Part shown: piece after piece, positions 33,341 to 40,615 of the stretch
Layout: every line of letters begins with the position of its first letter
Position numbering within the stretch: position 1 is the stretch's first letter
Source: Immundisolibacter sp.
Lineage (GTDB): Bacteria; Pseudomonadota; Gammaproteobacteria; Immundisolibacterales; Immundisolibacteraceae
Reading direction: 5' to 3'
Length of the DNA: 43,547 nt
NCBI RefSeq assembly: GCF_014359565.1
Contig: NZ_JACIZD010000020.1
Span: 1-43,547 of the forward strand
Made by a program: the position numbers and the translations under genes
Notes under the pieces: model-generated
Database searches by the model: none
The model's input: the letters and a program-made list of their open reading frames with translations, nothing else
What the model was told of the DNA's origin: nothing

Positions 33341-33865
33341 ATGAAACTCTGGCGTCTGCTTCTCCTGCCCGCGCTGGCACTGCTGCTGGGCGCGCTGGCG
33401 CTCGGCCTGCGGCACGATCCGAAGCAGATTCCCTCGCCGCTGGTCGGCAAGCCGCTGCCGGCCATCGCGGGCGAGACACTGGACGGGCAGCCGGTCGATC
33501 TGGCCAAGGCCGGGCAGGGCAGGCCGCTGCTGATCAACGTGTGGGCCTCGTGGTGCGAGTCCTGCGCCGTGGAGCATCCGGTGGTGGTGGCGGCGGCACG
33601 GCAGTTCGGTGACCGGGTCGCCTTCATCGGCCTCAATTACCGGGACAAGCGCGAGCTGGGTGAGGCCTGGCTGGCGCAGCGCGGCAACGCCTACCGCTGG
33701 TCGTTCTTCGATCCCGAGGGCCGCGCCGGCATCGAACTTGGCGTGTACGGCGTCCCGGAGACCTTTTTCGTGGCGGCCGACGGCACGCTGCTGGCCAAGC
33801 ACGTCGGGCCGCTCGACGCGGACAGCCTGCGCGGCTACCTCAAGACGCTGTTCGGGGTGAGCTGA
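33341..33865 (+). CDS. ccmG: CcmG/DsbE thiol:disulfide interchange protein
   Basis: 174 aa periplasmic thioredoxin-fold protein held by an N-terminal helix (residues 5-24). The active site WASWCESC lies after PLLINV, with the cis-proline region VYGVPETFFV. It keeps apocytochrome c or CcmH cysteines reduced for haem attachment. I chose the ATG at 33341 because MKLWRLLLLPALALLLG is the usual family start; an ATG at 33305 is possible. CATAAT at 33282 could be its -10 box. First gene of ccmG-ccmH-ccmI. Confidence 0.93.
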   Translation: MKLWRLLLLPALALLLGALALGLRHDPKQIPSPLVGKPLPAIAGETLDGQPVDLAKAGQGRPLLINVWASWCESCAVEHPVVVAAARQFGDRVAFIGLNYRDKRELGEAWLAQRGNAYRWSFFDPEGRAGIELGVYGVPETFFVAADGTLLAKHVGPLDADSLRGYLKTLFGVS

Positions 33866-34251
33866 TGCGCGGACTTCTGATGGCGCTGCTGCTGCTGGCG
33901 CCGCTGGCGCGGGCCGAGGTGGTCAGCGAAGACCCGCAGCAGCGGCAGGTGCTCGAGATCGCCCAGCAACTGCGCTGCGCAGTGTGCCAGAACCAGTCGG
34001 TGGCGGAGTCGAATGCCGAGCTGGCGCAGGACATGCGCCGGCTCATCGCCGAGCAGCTTGCCGCCGGGCGCAGCGAGGCCGAGGTCATCGATTACTTCCG
34101 CGCCCGCTACGGCGATTTCGTCCTCATGCGCCCGCCGCGGCAGGGTTCGGGCGCTCCGCTGTGGTGGGCGCCGTGGGCGATCCTGGCGGCGGCCGGCGGC
34201 GGGGCCTTCATCTACCTGCGCAAGCGCCTGCGCGCTCAGGAGCGTTCGTGA
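33865..34251 (+). CDS. ccmH: Cytochrome c maturation protein CcmH (short form)
   Basis: 128 aa. Signal peptide MRGLLMALLLLAPLARA, then the conserved LRCAVCQNQSVAESNAELAQDMR with the redox CxxC, and one membrane helix at about 100-118. CcmH reduces apocytochrome c haem-binding cysteines in concert with CcmG and CcmF. This is the short form; the TPR part found fused in E. coli CcmH is encoded separately by the next gene. ATG overlaps the ccmG stop (TGATG) and its stop overlaps the ccmI GTG. Confidence 0.96.
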   Translation: MRGLLMALLLLAPLARAEVVSEDPQQRQVLEIAQQLRCAVCQNQSVAESNAELAQDMRRLIAEQLAAGRSEAEVIDYFRARYGDFVLMRPPRQGSGAPLWWAPWAILAAAGGGAFIYLRKRLRAQERS

Positions 34252-35300
34252 CAGCACTCGTTCTGACCGGCTTGGCGGTGCTGGCCGCGGTGGCCTGGCT
34301 GGTGCTGCGCCTGCCGTCGCCGGCAAGTGCCCCTGACACCCTGGCGACACGGCGCGCGCAGTTGCAGGCGAGCCTGGACGAGCTGGCCCGCGCCCGCTCC
34401 GACGGCGTGCTGGATGAGGCGAGCTTTGCCGACGAACAGCGTCGCCTGCAGGCGGACATGGCAGCCCTGGCGCAGCCGGCGCCGGCGCCGTCCGCATCAC
34501 GGCCCGACCGCACGCTGTGGCCGTTCGCGCTGGCGGTATTCATCCTGCTGCCGGCCGCGGCCGTGGGGTTGTATGGCTATTTGCAGGGTCCGTTCTGGCA
34601 GCAGATGGATGCCATGCGCGACGCGCCGAATGCCGCCGCGCCGGTCGATCCGGCGGCCATGGTGGCGCGGCTCGAGGCGCGTCTGGCCAAGGACGGCAGT
34701 GATCCCGAAGGCTGGCGGCGCCTGGGCCGCTCCTACGTCGTGCTCGGCCGCCCGGCCGACGCGCGGCGTGCCTACGACCGCGCGGCGCAGCTGGCGCCGG
34801 ACGACCTGACGCTGCTGGAGGGCTACGCGGACGCCGCCGAGCCCGGTGTGGCCCCGCCGCCCGGCATCGCGGCCATGATCGCCAGCGTCGAGCAGGGCAT
34901 CCTGGCCACGCCGGACGATCCGCGTGCCTGGGTGCGCGCCGGCTTTGCGCGCAGCATGCAGGGCGACCGCACCGGCGCCCGCGACGCCTACGCCCGTGCC
35001 CACGAACTGGACCCGCAGCGCCCGGAAGTGTTGGCCGCGTATGCTGCCAGCGAGTACGCCCTGAACCCGCAGCAACCCAGCGCGCGGGCGGTGGAACTGT
35101 ACGAGCGCCTGCTGAAGATCAATCCCGACAACGGCTCCGCGCTGTGGGTGCTCGGCCAGGCCGCGCAGCGTGCCGGCCAGCCGGCGCAGGCGCGCGACTA
35201 TTGGCAGCGCCTGCTGGGGCTGCTGCCGGCCGATTCGCCGATGCGGGCGCAGGTGCAGCGGGCGATCGATACGGTAGCGGGAGGCGCTGGGGCGCCGTAG
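34248..35300 (+). CDS. ccmI: Cytochrome c maturation protein CcmI (TPR apocytochrome chaperone)
   Basis: 350 aa. Two membrane helices (about 3-20 and 90-112) bracket a small cytoplasmic domain (RRAQLQASLDELARARSDGVLDEASFADEQRRLQADMAAL), followed by a periplasmic TPR region from about 135 on (WRRLGRSYVVLGRPADARRAYDRA, WVRAGFARSMQGDRTGARDAYARA and ALWVLGQAAQRAGQPAQARDYWQRLL). It binds the C-terminal helix of apocytochrome c. GTG start with AGGAG five bases upstream, overlapping ccmH by four bases. The stop is six bases from the convergent acvB stop. Confidence 0.93.
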   Translation: MTALVLTGLAVLAAVAWLVLRLPSPASAPDTLATRRAQLQASLDELARARSDGVLDEASFADEQRRLQADMAALAQPAPAPSASRPDRTLWPFALAVFILLPAAAVGLYGYLQGPFWQQMDAMRDAPNAAAPVDPAAMVARLEARLAKDGSDPEGWRRLGRSYVVLGRPADARRAYDRAAQLAPDDLTLLEGYADAAEPGVAPPPGIAAMIASVEQGILATPDDPRAWVRAGFARSMQGDRTGARDAYARAHELDPQRPEVLAAYAASEYALNPQQPSARAVELYERLLKINPDNGSALWVLGQAAQRAGQPAQARDYWQRLLGLLPADSPMRAQVQRAIDTVAGGAGAP

Positions 35301-35306
35301 CGCTGC

Positions 35307-36719
35307 CTAGGGCTTGCCGGCGGCCAGGTGTGCCCGGATGGCGTCGGCGATGAGGTCGTAGCGACGATCGAAATGGTGATCACCGGGGCGCTCGAGGCGC
35401 GTAATGGCGCCGGCACCGGGCGCTGTGCAGAGGCTTTCGGTCTTCTCCTTGGCGCCGTAGACGCACAGCACCTTGGCTGGCGGGATGCGCTGCAGTTCCG
35501 GCAGGGTGGGCGCGGCCCCGGCATTGGCGCGGCCAAGCCAACCGGAGATCGACACCTCGAAATCGGCGCTGCGCCCGGGTGCCAGCAACGCCAGCGTGCC
35601 GACGCGCTGCTGCCAATCGGCCGGCAGGCGGTTGTAGGCGAACGGCAGGATGTCGGCGCCGAAGGAGTAGCCGATCAGCACCACGCGGCGGCTGCCCCAG
35701 GCGCTGCGGTAGTGATCCAGGATGCGGATCAGGTCGTCGGCGGTCCGTTGCGGATCCCGGTGACGCCAGAAATAGCGCACCGAGTCGACGCCGACCACGG
35801 CCATGCCCTGGCGCGCCAGCAAATCGCCGAGGGTCTTGTCGATGTCGCGCCAGCCGCCGTCGCCGGAATAAATGACGGCCAGGGAGTCGGTTGCTTGCTT
35901 GGCCGGCAGTTCCACCAGCGGCAGGTCGCCGACCGACGCGGTTTGCCGATCGGTGGCGGTTTCGAGGGCGTCCAGGGTGTCGGTGACGACGCGCGCGAGC
36001 GGCCGGTCGGGCAGTCTTTGCACCTGAGCCGGGGCTTTTGACGCCACCGCGGCCAGCAGGGCGGAGTCCGCCGTGCCGCCCACCACACGCCAGGGGACGG
36101 CGACCGGCAGCGCCAGCAGGCCGACCGTGCCGGCACGGTCCGGCCGGCCGGACACCCTGCACAGCGGCTTGCGTAGCGCCAGGCGCGGCGGCGGCATGTC
36201 AGTGACGGCGCCGGCGAAGGTCAGCGGCGGCGCCAGCGCGGCCAGTGCGTACACCCAGCCCGCGCCGGCGCCGTGGCCGACCAGCAGCGGTGGGTCCAGA
36301 TCCGCCAGGTCGAAACGCCGGCCGAGGTAATCGGCATGCCAGTTGACGATGCCGGCCAGGTCCAGGCAGCGCTCGTGTCGATCGAGCACGTTGGCCGCGA
36401 AGCGGTCGACGTCGATGCGCGCCACCAGCGCGCCGTGCGCTGCCAGGGCCGGCACGGCGGCGTCGAGCTGCGCATCGCCGGCGCGGCCGAACACGAAGGC
36501 CAGGCGTGCCACCGGCCCTGCGGGCTGCTGAATCCGGTAGGTGCCCCAGTCGTCGCTGCTCAGCTCGACCGGCGCCGGCAGCTTGGCGCAGCAGGCGGCC
36601 TGGCTCAGCAGCACGGCGATCAGGGCCGGGCAGCGCAACAGCGCCTTCAGGCGCCACGGTTGCCGGGGCCGCGGCGCGGCGTGCGCGCAGCGTGGTGGGT
36701 GCGCGTCAGACAAGGGCAT
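35307..36719 (-). CDS. acvB: AcvB/VirJ-like periplasmic lysyl-phosphatidylglycerol hydrolase
   Basis: 470 aa, exported by an N-terminal signal (hydrophobic 31-43). It has two tandem alpha/beta-hydrolase halves. In the first the nucleophile elbow is degenerate (GHGAG, 148-152). In the second, VirJ, half it is intact (GYSFGAD, S352) with a late His in DHHFD. Agrobacterium AcvB hydrolyses lysyl-phosphatidylglycerol, removing what the MprF/LpiA synthase adds. The gene directly follows an MprF-like gene (nine-base gap), exactly the lpiA-acvB arrangement, which strongly supports that role. Confidence 0.9.
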   Translation of the reverse strand: MPLSDAHPPRCAHAAPRPRQPWRLKALLRCPALIAVLLSQAACCAKLPAPVELSSDDWGTYRIQQPAGPVARLAFVFGRAGDAQLDAAVPALAAHGALVARIDVDRFAANVLDRHERCLDLAGIVNWHADYLGRRFDLADLDPPLLVGHGAGAGWVYALAALAPPLTFAGAVTDMPPPRLALRKPLCRVSGRPDRAGTVGLLALPVAVPWRVVGGTADSALLAAVASKAPAQVQRLPDRPLARVVTDTLDALETATDRQTASVGDLPLVELPAKQATDSLAVIYSGDGGWRDIDKTLGDLLARQGMAVVGVDSVRYFWRHRDPQRTADDLIRILDHYRSAWGSRRVVLIGYSFGADILPFAYNRLPADWQQRVGTLALLAPGRSADFEVSISGWLGRANAGAAPTLPELQRIPPAKVLCVYGAKEKTESLCTAPGAGAITRLERPGDHHFDRRYDLIADAIRAHLAAGKP

Positions 36720-36728
36720 GGCTGCGTC

Positions 36729-39386
36729 TCAGGCGCTGGTGAACACGCGCCGGTAGCCGCCGGCGATCAGTGCCGCGATGTCCAGCAGCAGGAAGTGCGG
36801 CGACATTTGGTACGGGTAGGCCAGGTAGGCGCCGCGCCAGACCGGCTGGAATTTTTCCTTGTAGCTGCGCAGGCCCTTGTAGTTGTAGAAGCGGTTGCCG
36901 TACTCGTAGGCGAGGCGCGCCAGGCGCTCGCTGGGACGGGCGTATTTGGTCTCGCCGACGCCGGCCAGCGGCGCCATGCCGAGGTTGAACCAGGCGTAGC
37001 CGGCGTCGCGGGCGTATTCCAGCAGGCGCACGAACAGAAAATCCATGCAGCCGGGCGGTGCACCGACGCCGTGGCGCATCAGGTCGATGCTCAGCTCCTG
37101 GTTTTGGCGGTAATCCGGCATCAGGCTGGCGAAGGCGACGATGTGCTCGCCGCGGCGTACCACGGCGATCGGCGCCTGGCTCAGGTACTGGCGGTCGAAG
37201 CGGCCGAGCGAGAAGCCCTTTTCGGCGGTTTTCGTGCCCAGCCACTGGTCCGAGACGGCGCGCAATTCGGCCCAGGTGGCCTCCGGCAGCGGGTGGTCCA
37301 GCATGGCAAAGTCCAGCCCTTCGCGCTGGGCGCGGTTGACGGCCCCGCGCAGGTCGTCACGCTTCTTGCCGCGCAGGGAGAAATCGGCGACCGGTACCAG
37401 CGCCTGCTCACCGAGCTTGAACAGCCCGAAGCCGTGGTCGTGGTACAGGTGCAGGTTCGCTTCGCTGACCTCGTAGAACACCGGTACGCAGCCGTAGCGG
37501 TCGGCAAACTGCCGAAACGCCAGGATGGCGCCCTCCAGGGCAGCCGGCGCGCCGGCCGGGTCGCCGAGCGCCACCAGGCGGTTGCGGATGCTGCCGAAGG
37601 CAATCAGGGCGTCGCGGGCCGGGGTGTGGAACAGATATTTGTCGCCGAGCAGGGTCAGATGGGCAAATTCGTGTCCGCCGTGGGTGCTGTAGAAGGTTTT
37701 TGCTTCGGCCAGGGCGGCGGCGTCGGGCAGCACCAGGCGCGGCCGCGGCATGGCAAAGGCCAGCCAGCCGAGCATGCCGGCGCCGGTCACCAGGACCGCC
37801 AGCAAGCTGCGCGCGAAGCGCGGTGTGTGCTCGCCGGGTGAGAACTTCAGCAGGCTGGCAGCCCACGCCTCGCTGCCATAGAGCGCCGCCCCCAACCAGG
37901 CGTATCCGACCAGGGCCGCCAGCAAGGCCAGCAGCCACAGCAGGTTGCGCCGGCTCAGCAGCGGGTAGGCGAGCCGCTCGAAGTGTTCGCGGCGCGTATA
38001 CAACACGGCGGCGAGCACCAGCAGGTAGCTGGCCTCCTCGTAGTCGAGGCCCTTGGCCAGGCTCAGCAGCGCGCCGGCCAGCAGCATGAACAGCGTCAGC
38101 TGATAGGCGCGGCGCACCTGCCCGGCGATGCCCCGCGACAGACCCAGCAGCACCACCCCCGCCACTACCGACAGCAGATGCGAGCCCTCCATAACGGTCG
38201 ACGGCAGGTAGCTGTGCAACACGGCGCTGCGCTCGGCCAGCGTGGGATACGCCGCCGACACCAACAGCACCAGTCCAGCCAGGAAGGTGAGATAGCCGAG
38301 CAGGCGCACACCGACAGCGCCGACCAGCTCCACCGGCAGGCGCAGCACGCCGAGCAACGGATACGCCTCGGCCCGGCGCAGCATGCGCACGAACAGGTTC
38401 TCGTCGGGCACGAACAGGCGCGCGCCAAGCACCAGGCCCAGCAGCGCCGGCACCAGGTAATAGCTCAGGCGAAACAGCAGGATGCCGGCCAGCACGCCTT
38501 CCGGTGGATAGTCCAGGCCGCGCAGGATCACCAGCAGCGTGCCGTCGAGCACGCCAAGGCCGCCCGGCACCTGGCTGGCGATGCCGGCGGTGGCGGCCAG
38601 CGCGAAGGCCAGCAGCAGTTGTTCGGGTTCCGGCTGCACTCCGGCCAGGGCCAGCGCCACGCCCAGCACCGCCAGCGCCAGCGCCCATTCGCCGAACGAG
38701 GCCAGCGTCAGCTGCAGGCGCAGGCCGACGGTCAGCGGCGGCAGCTCGTGAAAAAAGCGCCGGTGCAGGGCGCCGCTGCCGGTGAGCAGGAAAAACGCCG
38801 GCACGTAGGCGGCAAAGCCGGCCAGCAGCAGCTGCGGCACGCCGCGCGGCAGCGGCAAGGCAATCGCAAGCTGCGGCGACACCACCAGCGCCGCCGCGCA
38901 CAGCAGGCCAAGGCCCAGCGGTACCGCCAGCAGCTGCAGGCCGGCATAGACCGCGATGGTGCGCCCGGCCACCCCCTCGCGCGACAGGGCCAGGTAGCGG
39001 ATGCCGCTGCCGGTCATGCCCGACAGGCCGACCAGGTTGGCCAGCGTGCAGGCCGGCCAGGCATAGCTGAGCACCCGCCGAATCGGCAGCCGGATGTTCA
39101 GCCAGCGGTTCAGCAACAGGTCGTAGCCGCACATGGCGAGCACCGGCACCAGCGCCAGCAGTTGCAGACCGAGCAGGTCAAGATTGCTCAGCTTGCGCGT
39201 AATGGCATGCAGGGCGTGCAGGTCGAGCCCGCGCAGGTCGCGCCAGCCCAGGTACCCGACCAGCGCCAGCACCAGCGGTGGCCAGATCCCGCGCAGCATG
39301 CGCAGCGAGCGCCGCAGGGTGGTGGGTGCCGGCTCGACGGTCGAGGCCGCTGGCGCGTCGTGGCTACACGGCTTGGGCGAGTTCAC
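36729..39386 (-). CDS. mprF: MprF/LpiA-like aminoacyl-phosphatidylglycerol synthase and flippase
   Basis: 885 aa inner-membrane protein. An N-terminal flippase-like domain (LSGMTGSGIRYLALSREGV, ASQVPGGLGVLDG, FRLSYYLVPALLGL) and further helices cover roughly 1-550. The C-terminal cytoplasmic DUF2156 transferase domain follows (GHEFAHLTLLGDKYLFH, VALGDPAGAP, FYEVSEANLHLYHDHGFGLFKLGE, LRGAVNRAQREGLDF and FNLGMAPLAGVG). It moves an amino acid, usually Lys or Ala, from tRNA to phosphatidylglycerol, reducing envelope negative charge and aiding acid and cationic-peptide tolerance. GTG start without a clear ribosome binding site. Followed by acvB. Confidence 0.94.
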   Translation of the reverse strand: MNSPKPCSHDAPAASTVEPAPTTLRRSLRMLRGIWPPLVLALVGYLGWRDLRGLDLHALHAITRKLSNLDLLGLQLLALVPVLAMCGYDLLLNRWLNIRLPIRRVLSYAWPACTLANLVGLSGMTGSGIRYLALSREGVAGRTIAVYAGLQLLAVPLGLGLLCAAALVVSPQLAIALPLPRGVPQLLLAGFAAYVPAFFLLTGSGALHRRFFHELPPLTVGLRLQLTLASFGEWALALAVLGVALALAGVQPEPEQLLLAFALAATAGIASQVPGGLGVLDGTLLVILRGLDYPPEGVLAGILLFRLSYYLVPALLGLVLGARLFVPDENLFVRMLRRAEAYPLLGVLRLPVELVGAVGVRLLGYLTFLAGLVLLVSAAYPTLAERSAVLHSYLPSTVMEGSHLLSVVAGVVLLGLSRGIAGQVRRAYQLTLFMLLAGALLSLAKGLDYEEASYLLVLAAVLYTRREHFERLAYPLLSRRNLLWLLALLAALVGYAWLGAALYGSEAWAASLLKFSPGEHTPRFARSLLAVLVTGAGMLGWLAFAMPRPRLVLPDAAALAEAKTFYSTHGGHEFAHLTLLGDKYLFHTPARDALIAFGSIRNRLVALGDPAGAPAALEGAILAFRQFADRYGCVPVFYEVSEANLHLYHDHGFGLFKLGEQALVPVADFSLRGKKRDDLRGAVNRAQREGLDFAMLDHPLPEATWAELRAVSDQWLGTKTAEKGFSLGRFDRQYLSQAPIAVVRRGEHIVAFASLMPDYRQNQELSIDLMRHGVGAPPGCMDFLFVRLLEYARDAGYAWFNLGMAPLAGVGETKYARPSERLARLAYEYGNRFYNYKGLRSYKEKFQPVWRGAYLAYPYQMSPHFLLLDIAALIAGGYRRVFTSA

Positions 39387-39435
39387 GCGGGCGTCTGGCC
39401 GTGGTTGGCAGTGGAAAGGGATTCGGCGTCATGGG

Positions 39436-39663
39436 TCACGCCCAGGCGTTCCGGGTGTACGGACGCGGTGGGTTCTCCGGCGACGTGGCCGGGATCAGGA
39501 TTTCCACCCGGTGCGCGGCGACCACGCCGAAGATGACCACCAGCCCCGCGCGTCGGTGTTGCCGTACGCCGACCGCAGCGGCACCGATGAAGCGCAATGC
39601 CTCGTAGTGAAACAGTACGCAACCGACGATCAGCAACAGCGACGTGGTGCAGGCGTACAGCAT
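39436..39663 (-). pseudogene. Truncated N-terminal remnant of a membrane (ion-channel-like) protein
   Basis: 75 codons. MLYACTTSLLLIVGCVLFHYEALRF, then RAGLVVIFGVVAAHRVEI, resembles the first two helices of a family of small bacterial potassium-channel-like proteins (HYEALR then a short loop and AHxxEI). After about 58 residues the sequence becomes proline-rich and ends abruptly, without the expected pore loop and second half. The ATG lies two bases after the SMP-30 gene stop, so it was translationally coupled. A deletion near the mprF promoter probably removed the rest. The family is assigned from memory and uncertain. Confidence 0.4.
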
Positions 39664-39665
39664 GG

Positions 39666-40547
39666 CTACGGCTTGGACAGGTGCAGCACCCGGTTGGCGC
39701 GCGATTCGGCCAGATACAGGCTGCCGTCGGGCAGCAGGACGATGCCCTGTGGCTGGCGCAGGCGCCGCGCAATGGTGCGCTGCTTGCCGTCCGCGATGCG
39801 CACCAGCTTGCCGCTACGGATGCGGCTGATAACCGCCCACAGGCTGCCGTCGGCGCCGCAGGCGAGCTGGTCGATGCCGCGCAGGTTCTCTGCCAGCACT
39901 TCAAGACCGGCCGGTCCGTGGGCCAGGATGCGGCCGGTACCGCTCTCGGCAATGCCGATGCGCCCGTCCGGCAGGTTGCACAGGCCTTTGGGGCTGCTCA
40001 GGCCGTCCACCAACACCGCCGGTTCGGCGCCCTCGCGCAGCACCCACAGCCGGCCGGCCGATACGCTTTGCGCCACCACCACACTGCCGTCGGGGCGCCG
40101 CAGCAAAGCTTCCGGCTTGTCCATGCGCGCCAGCACGCGCAGCCGCGCCGTGGTCGTGTTGTAGGCCATCACGCGGCCATCCGGATCGGTTTCGCTGACC
40201 AGCACGCTGTCGTCCAGAGCCAGCAGGCCGTCCGGTTCGCCGAAGTCGCCGAACACGGTTTTCGGGCCGTCCGGGGTCAGTTCCACCAGCAGGCCGGGGA
40301 TGGTTTCGAGCGCCACGTAGCGCAATCGTCCGTCGGACCCCAGGGCCAGGCTGTCGGGTCGGGACAGGCGGATTTTGTCGGTGATTTTCCAGCCGTCACG
40401 CAGCTGCAGCGGCCAGCGGGCGCCGTAATACACGCCGCCCACCAGGGCCAGGATCAGCGCAGCGGTAGCCAGCCGGCCGACGCGTCGCATGCGGTTGCGG
40501 CGTTGTCGGTCCGCAGCCGAACGTCGATTGACACCTTTCGAAATCAT
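39666..40547 (-). CDS. SMP-30/gluconolactonase-like beta-propeller protein, membrane-anchored
   Basis: 293 aa from the ATG at 40547. A basic N-terminus (MISKGVNRRSAADRQRRNRMRR) and one helix (about 26-41) anchor it with the propeller outside. The rest is a run of SGL/NHL-like blades: SRPDSLALGSDGRLRYVALE, FGEPDGLLALDDSVLVSET, MDKPEALLRRPDGSVVVAQS, LSSPKGLCNLPDGRIGIAES and LRQPQGIVLLPDGSLYLAES. Such propellers are lactonases or ligand-binding scaffolds; no substrate can be inferred. The start could be 57 bases later (M at 40490). It is 68 bp downstream of the LtaS-like gene and just upstream of the membrane remnant. Confidence 0.8.
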   Translation of the reverse strand: MISKGVNRRSAADRQRRNRMRRVGRLATAALILALVGGVYYGARWPLQLRDGWKITDKIRLSRPDSLALGSDGRLRYVALETIPGLLVELTPDGPKTVFGDFGEPDGLLALDDSVLVSETDPDGRVMAYNTTTARLRVLARMDKPEALLRRPDGSVVVAQSVSAGRLWVLREGAEPAVLVDGLSSPKGLCNLPDGRIGIAESGTGRILAHGPAGLEVLAENLRGIDQLACGADGSLWAVISRIRSGKLVRIADGKQRTIARRLRQPQGIVLLPDGSLYLAESRANRVLHLSKP

Positions 40548-40615
40548 GGGGTGGTATGCCTTGCGGTCTGGAACGGACGCGGGATGGTAGGGGCACAGCT
40601 CACCGCTGGCACCCT

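Noticed and set aside
31754-33802. Single 682-codon minus-strand frame spanning apbE and the FMN-binding gene
   Set aside because: Only the C-terminal 287 codons are ApbE; upstream it reads the FMN-binding gene and ccmG regions out of frame. Two separate overlapping genes explain the conserved motifs.
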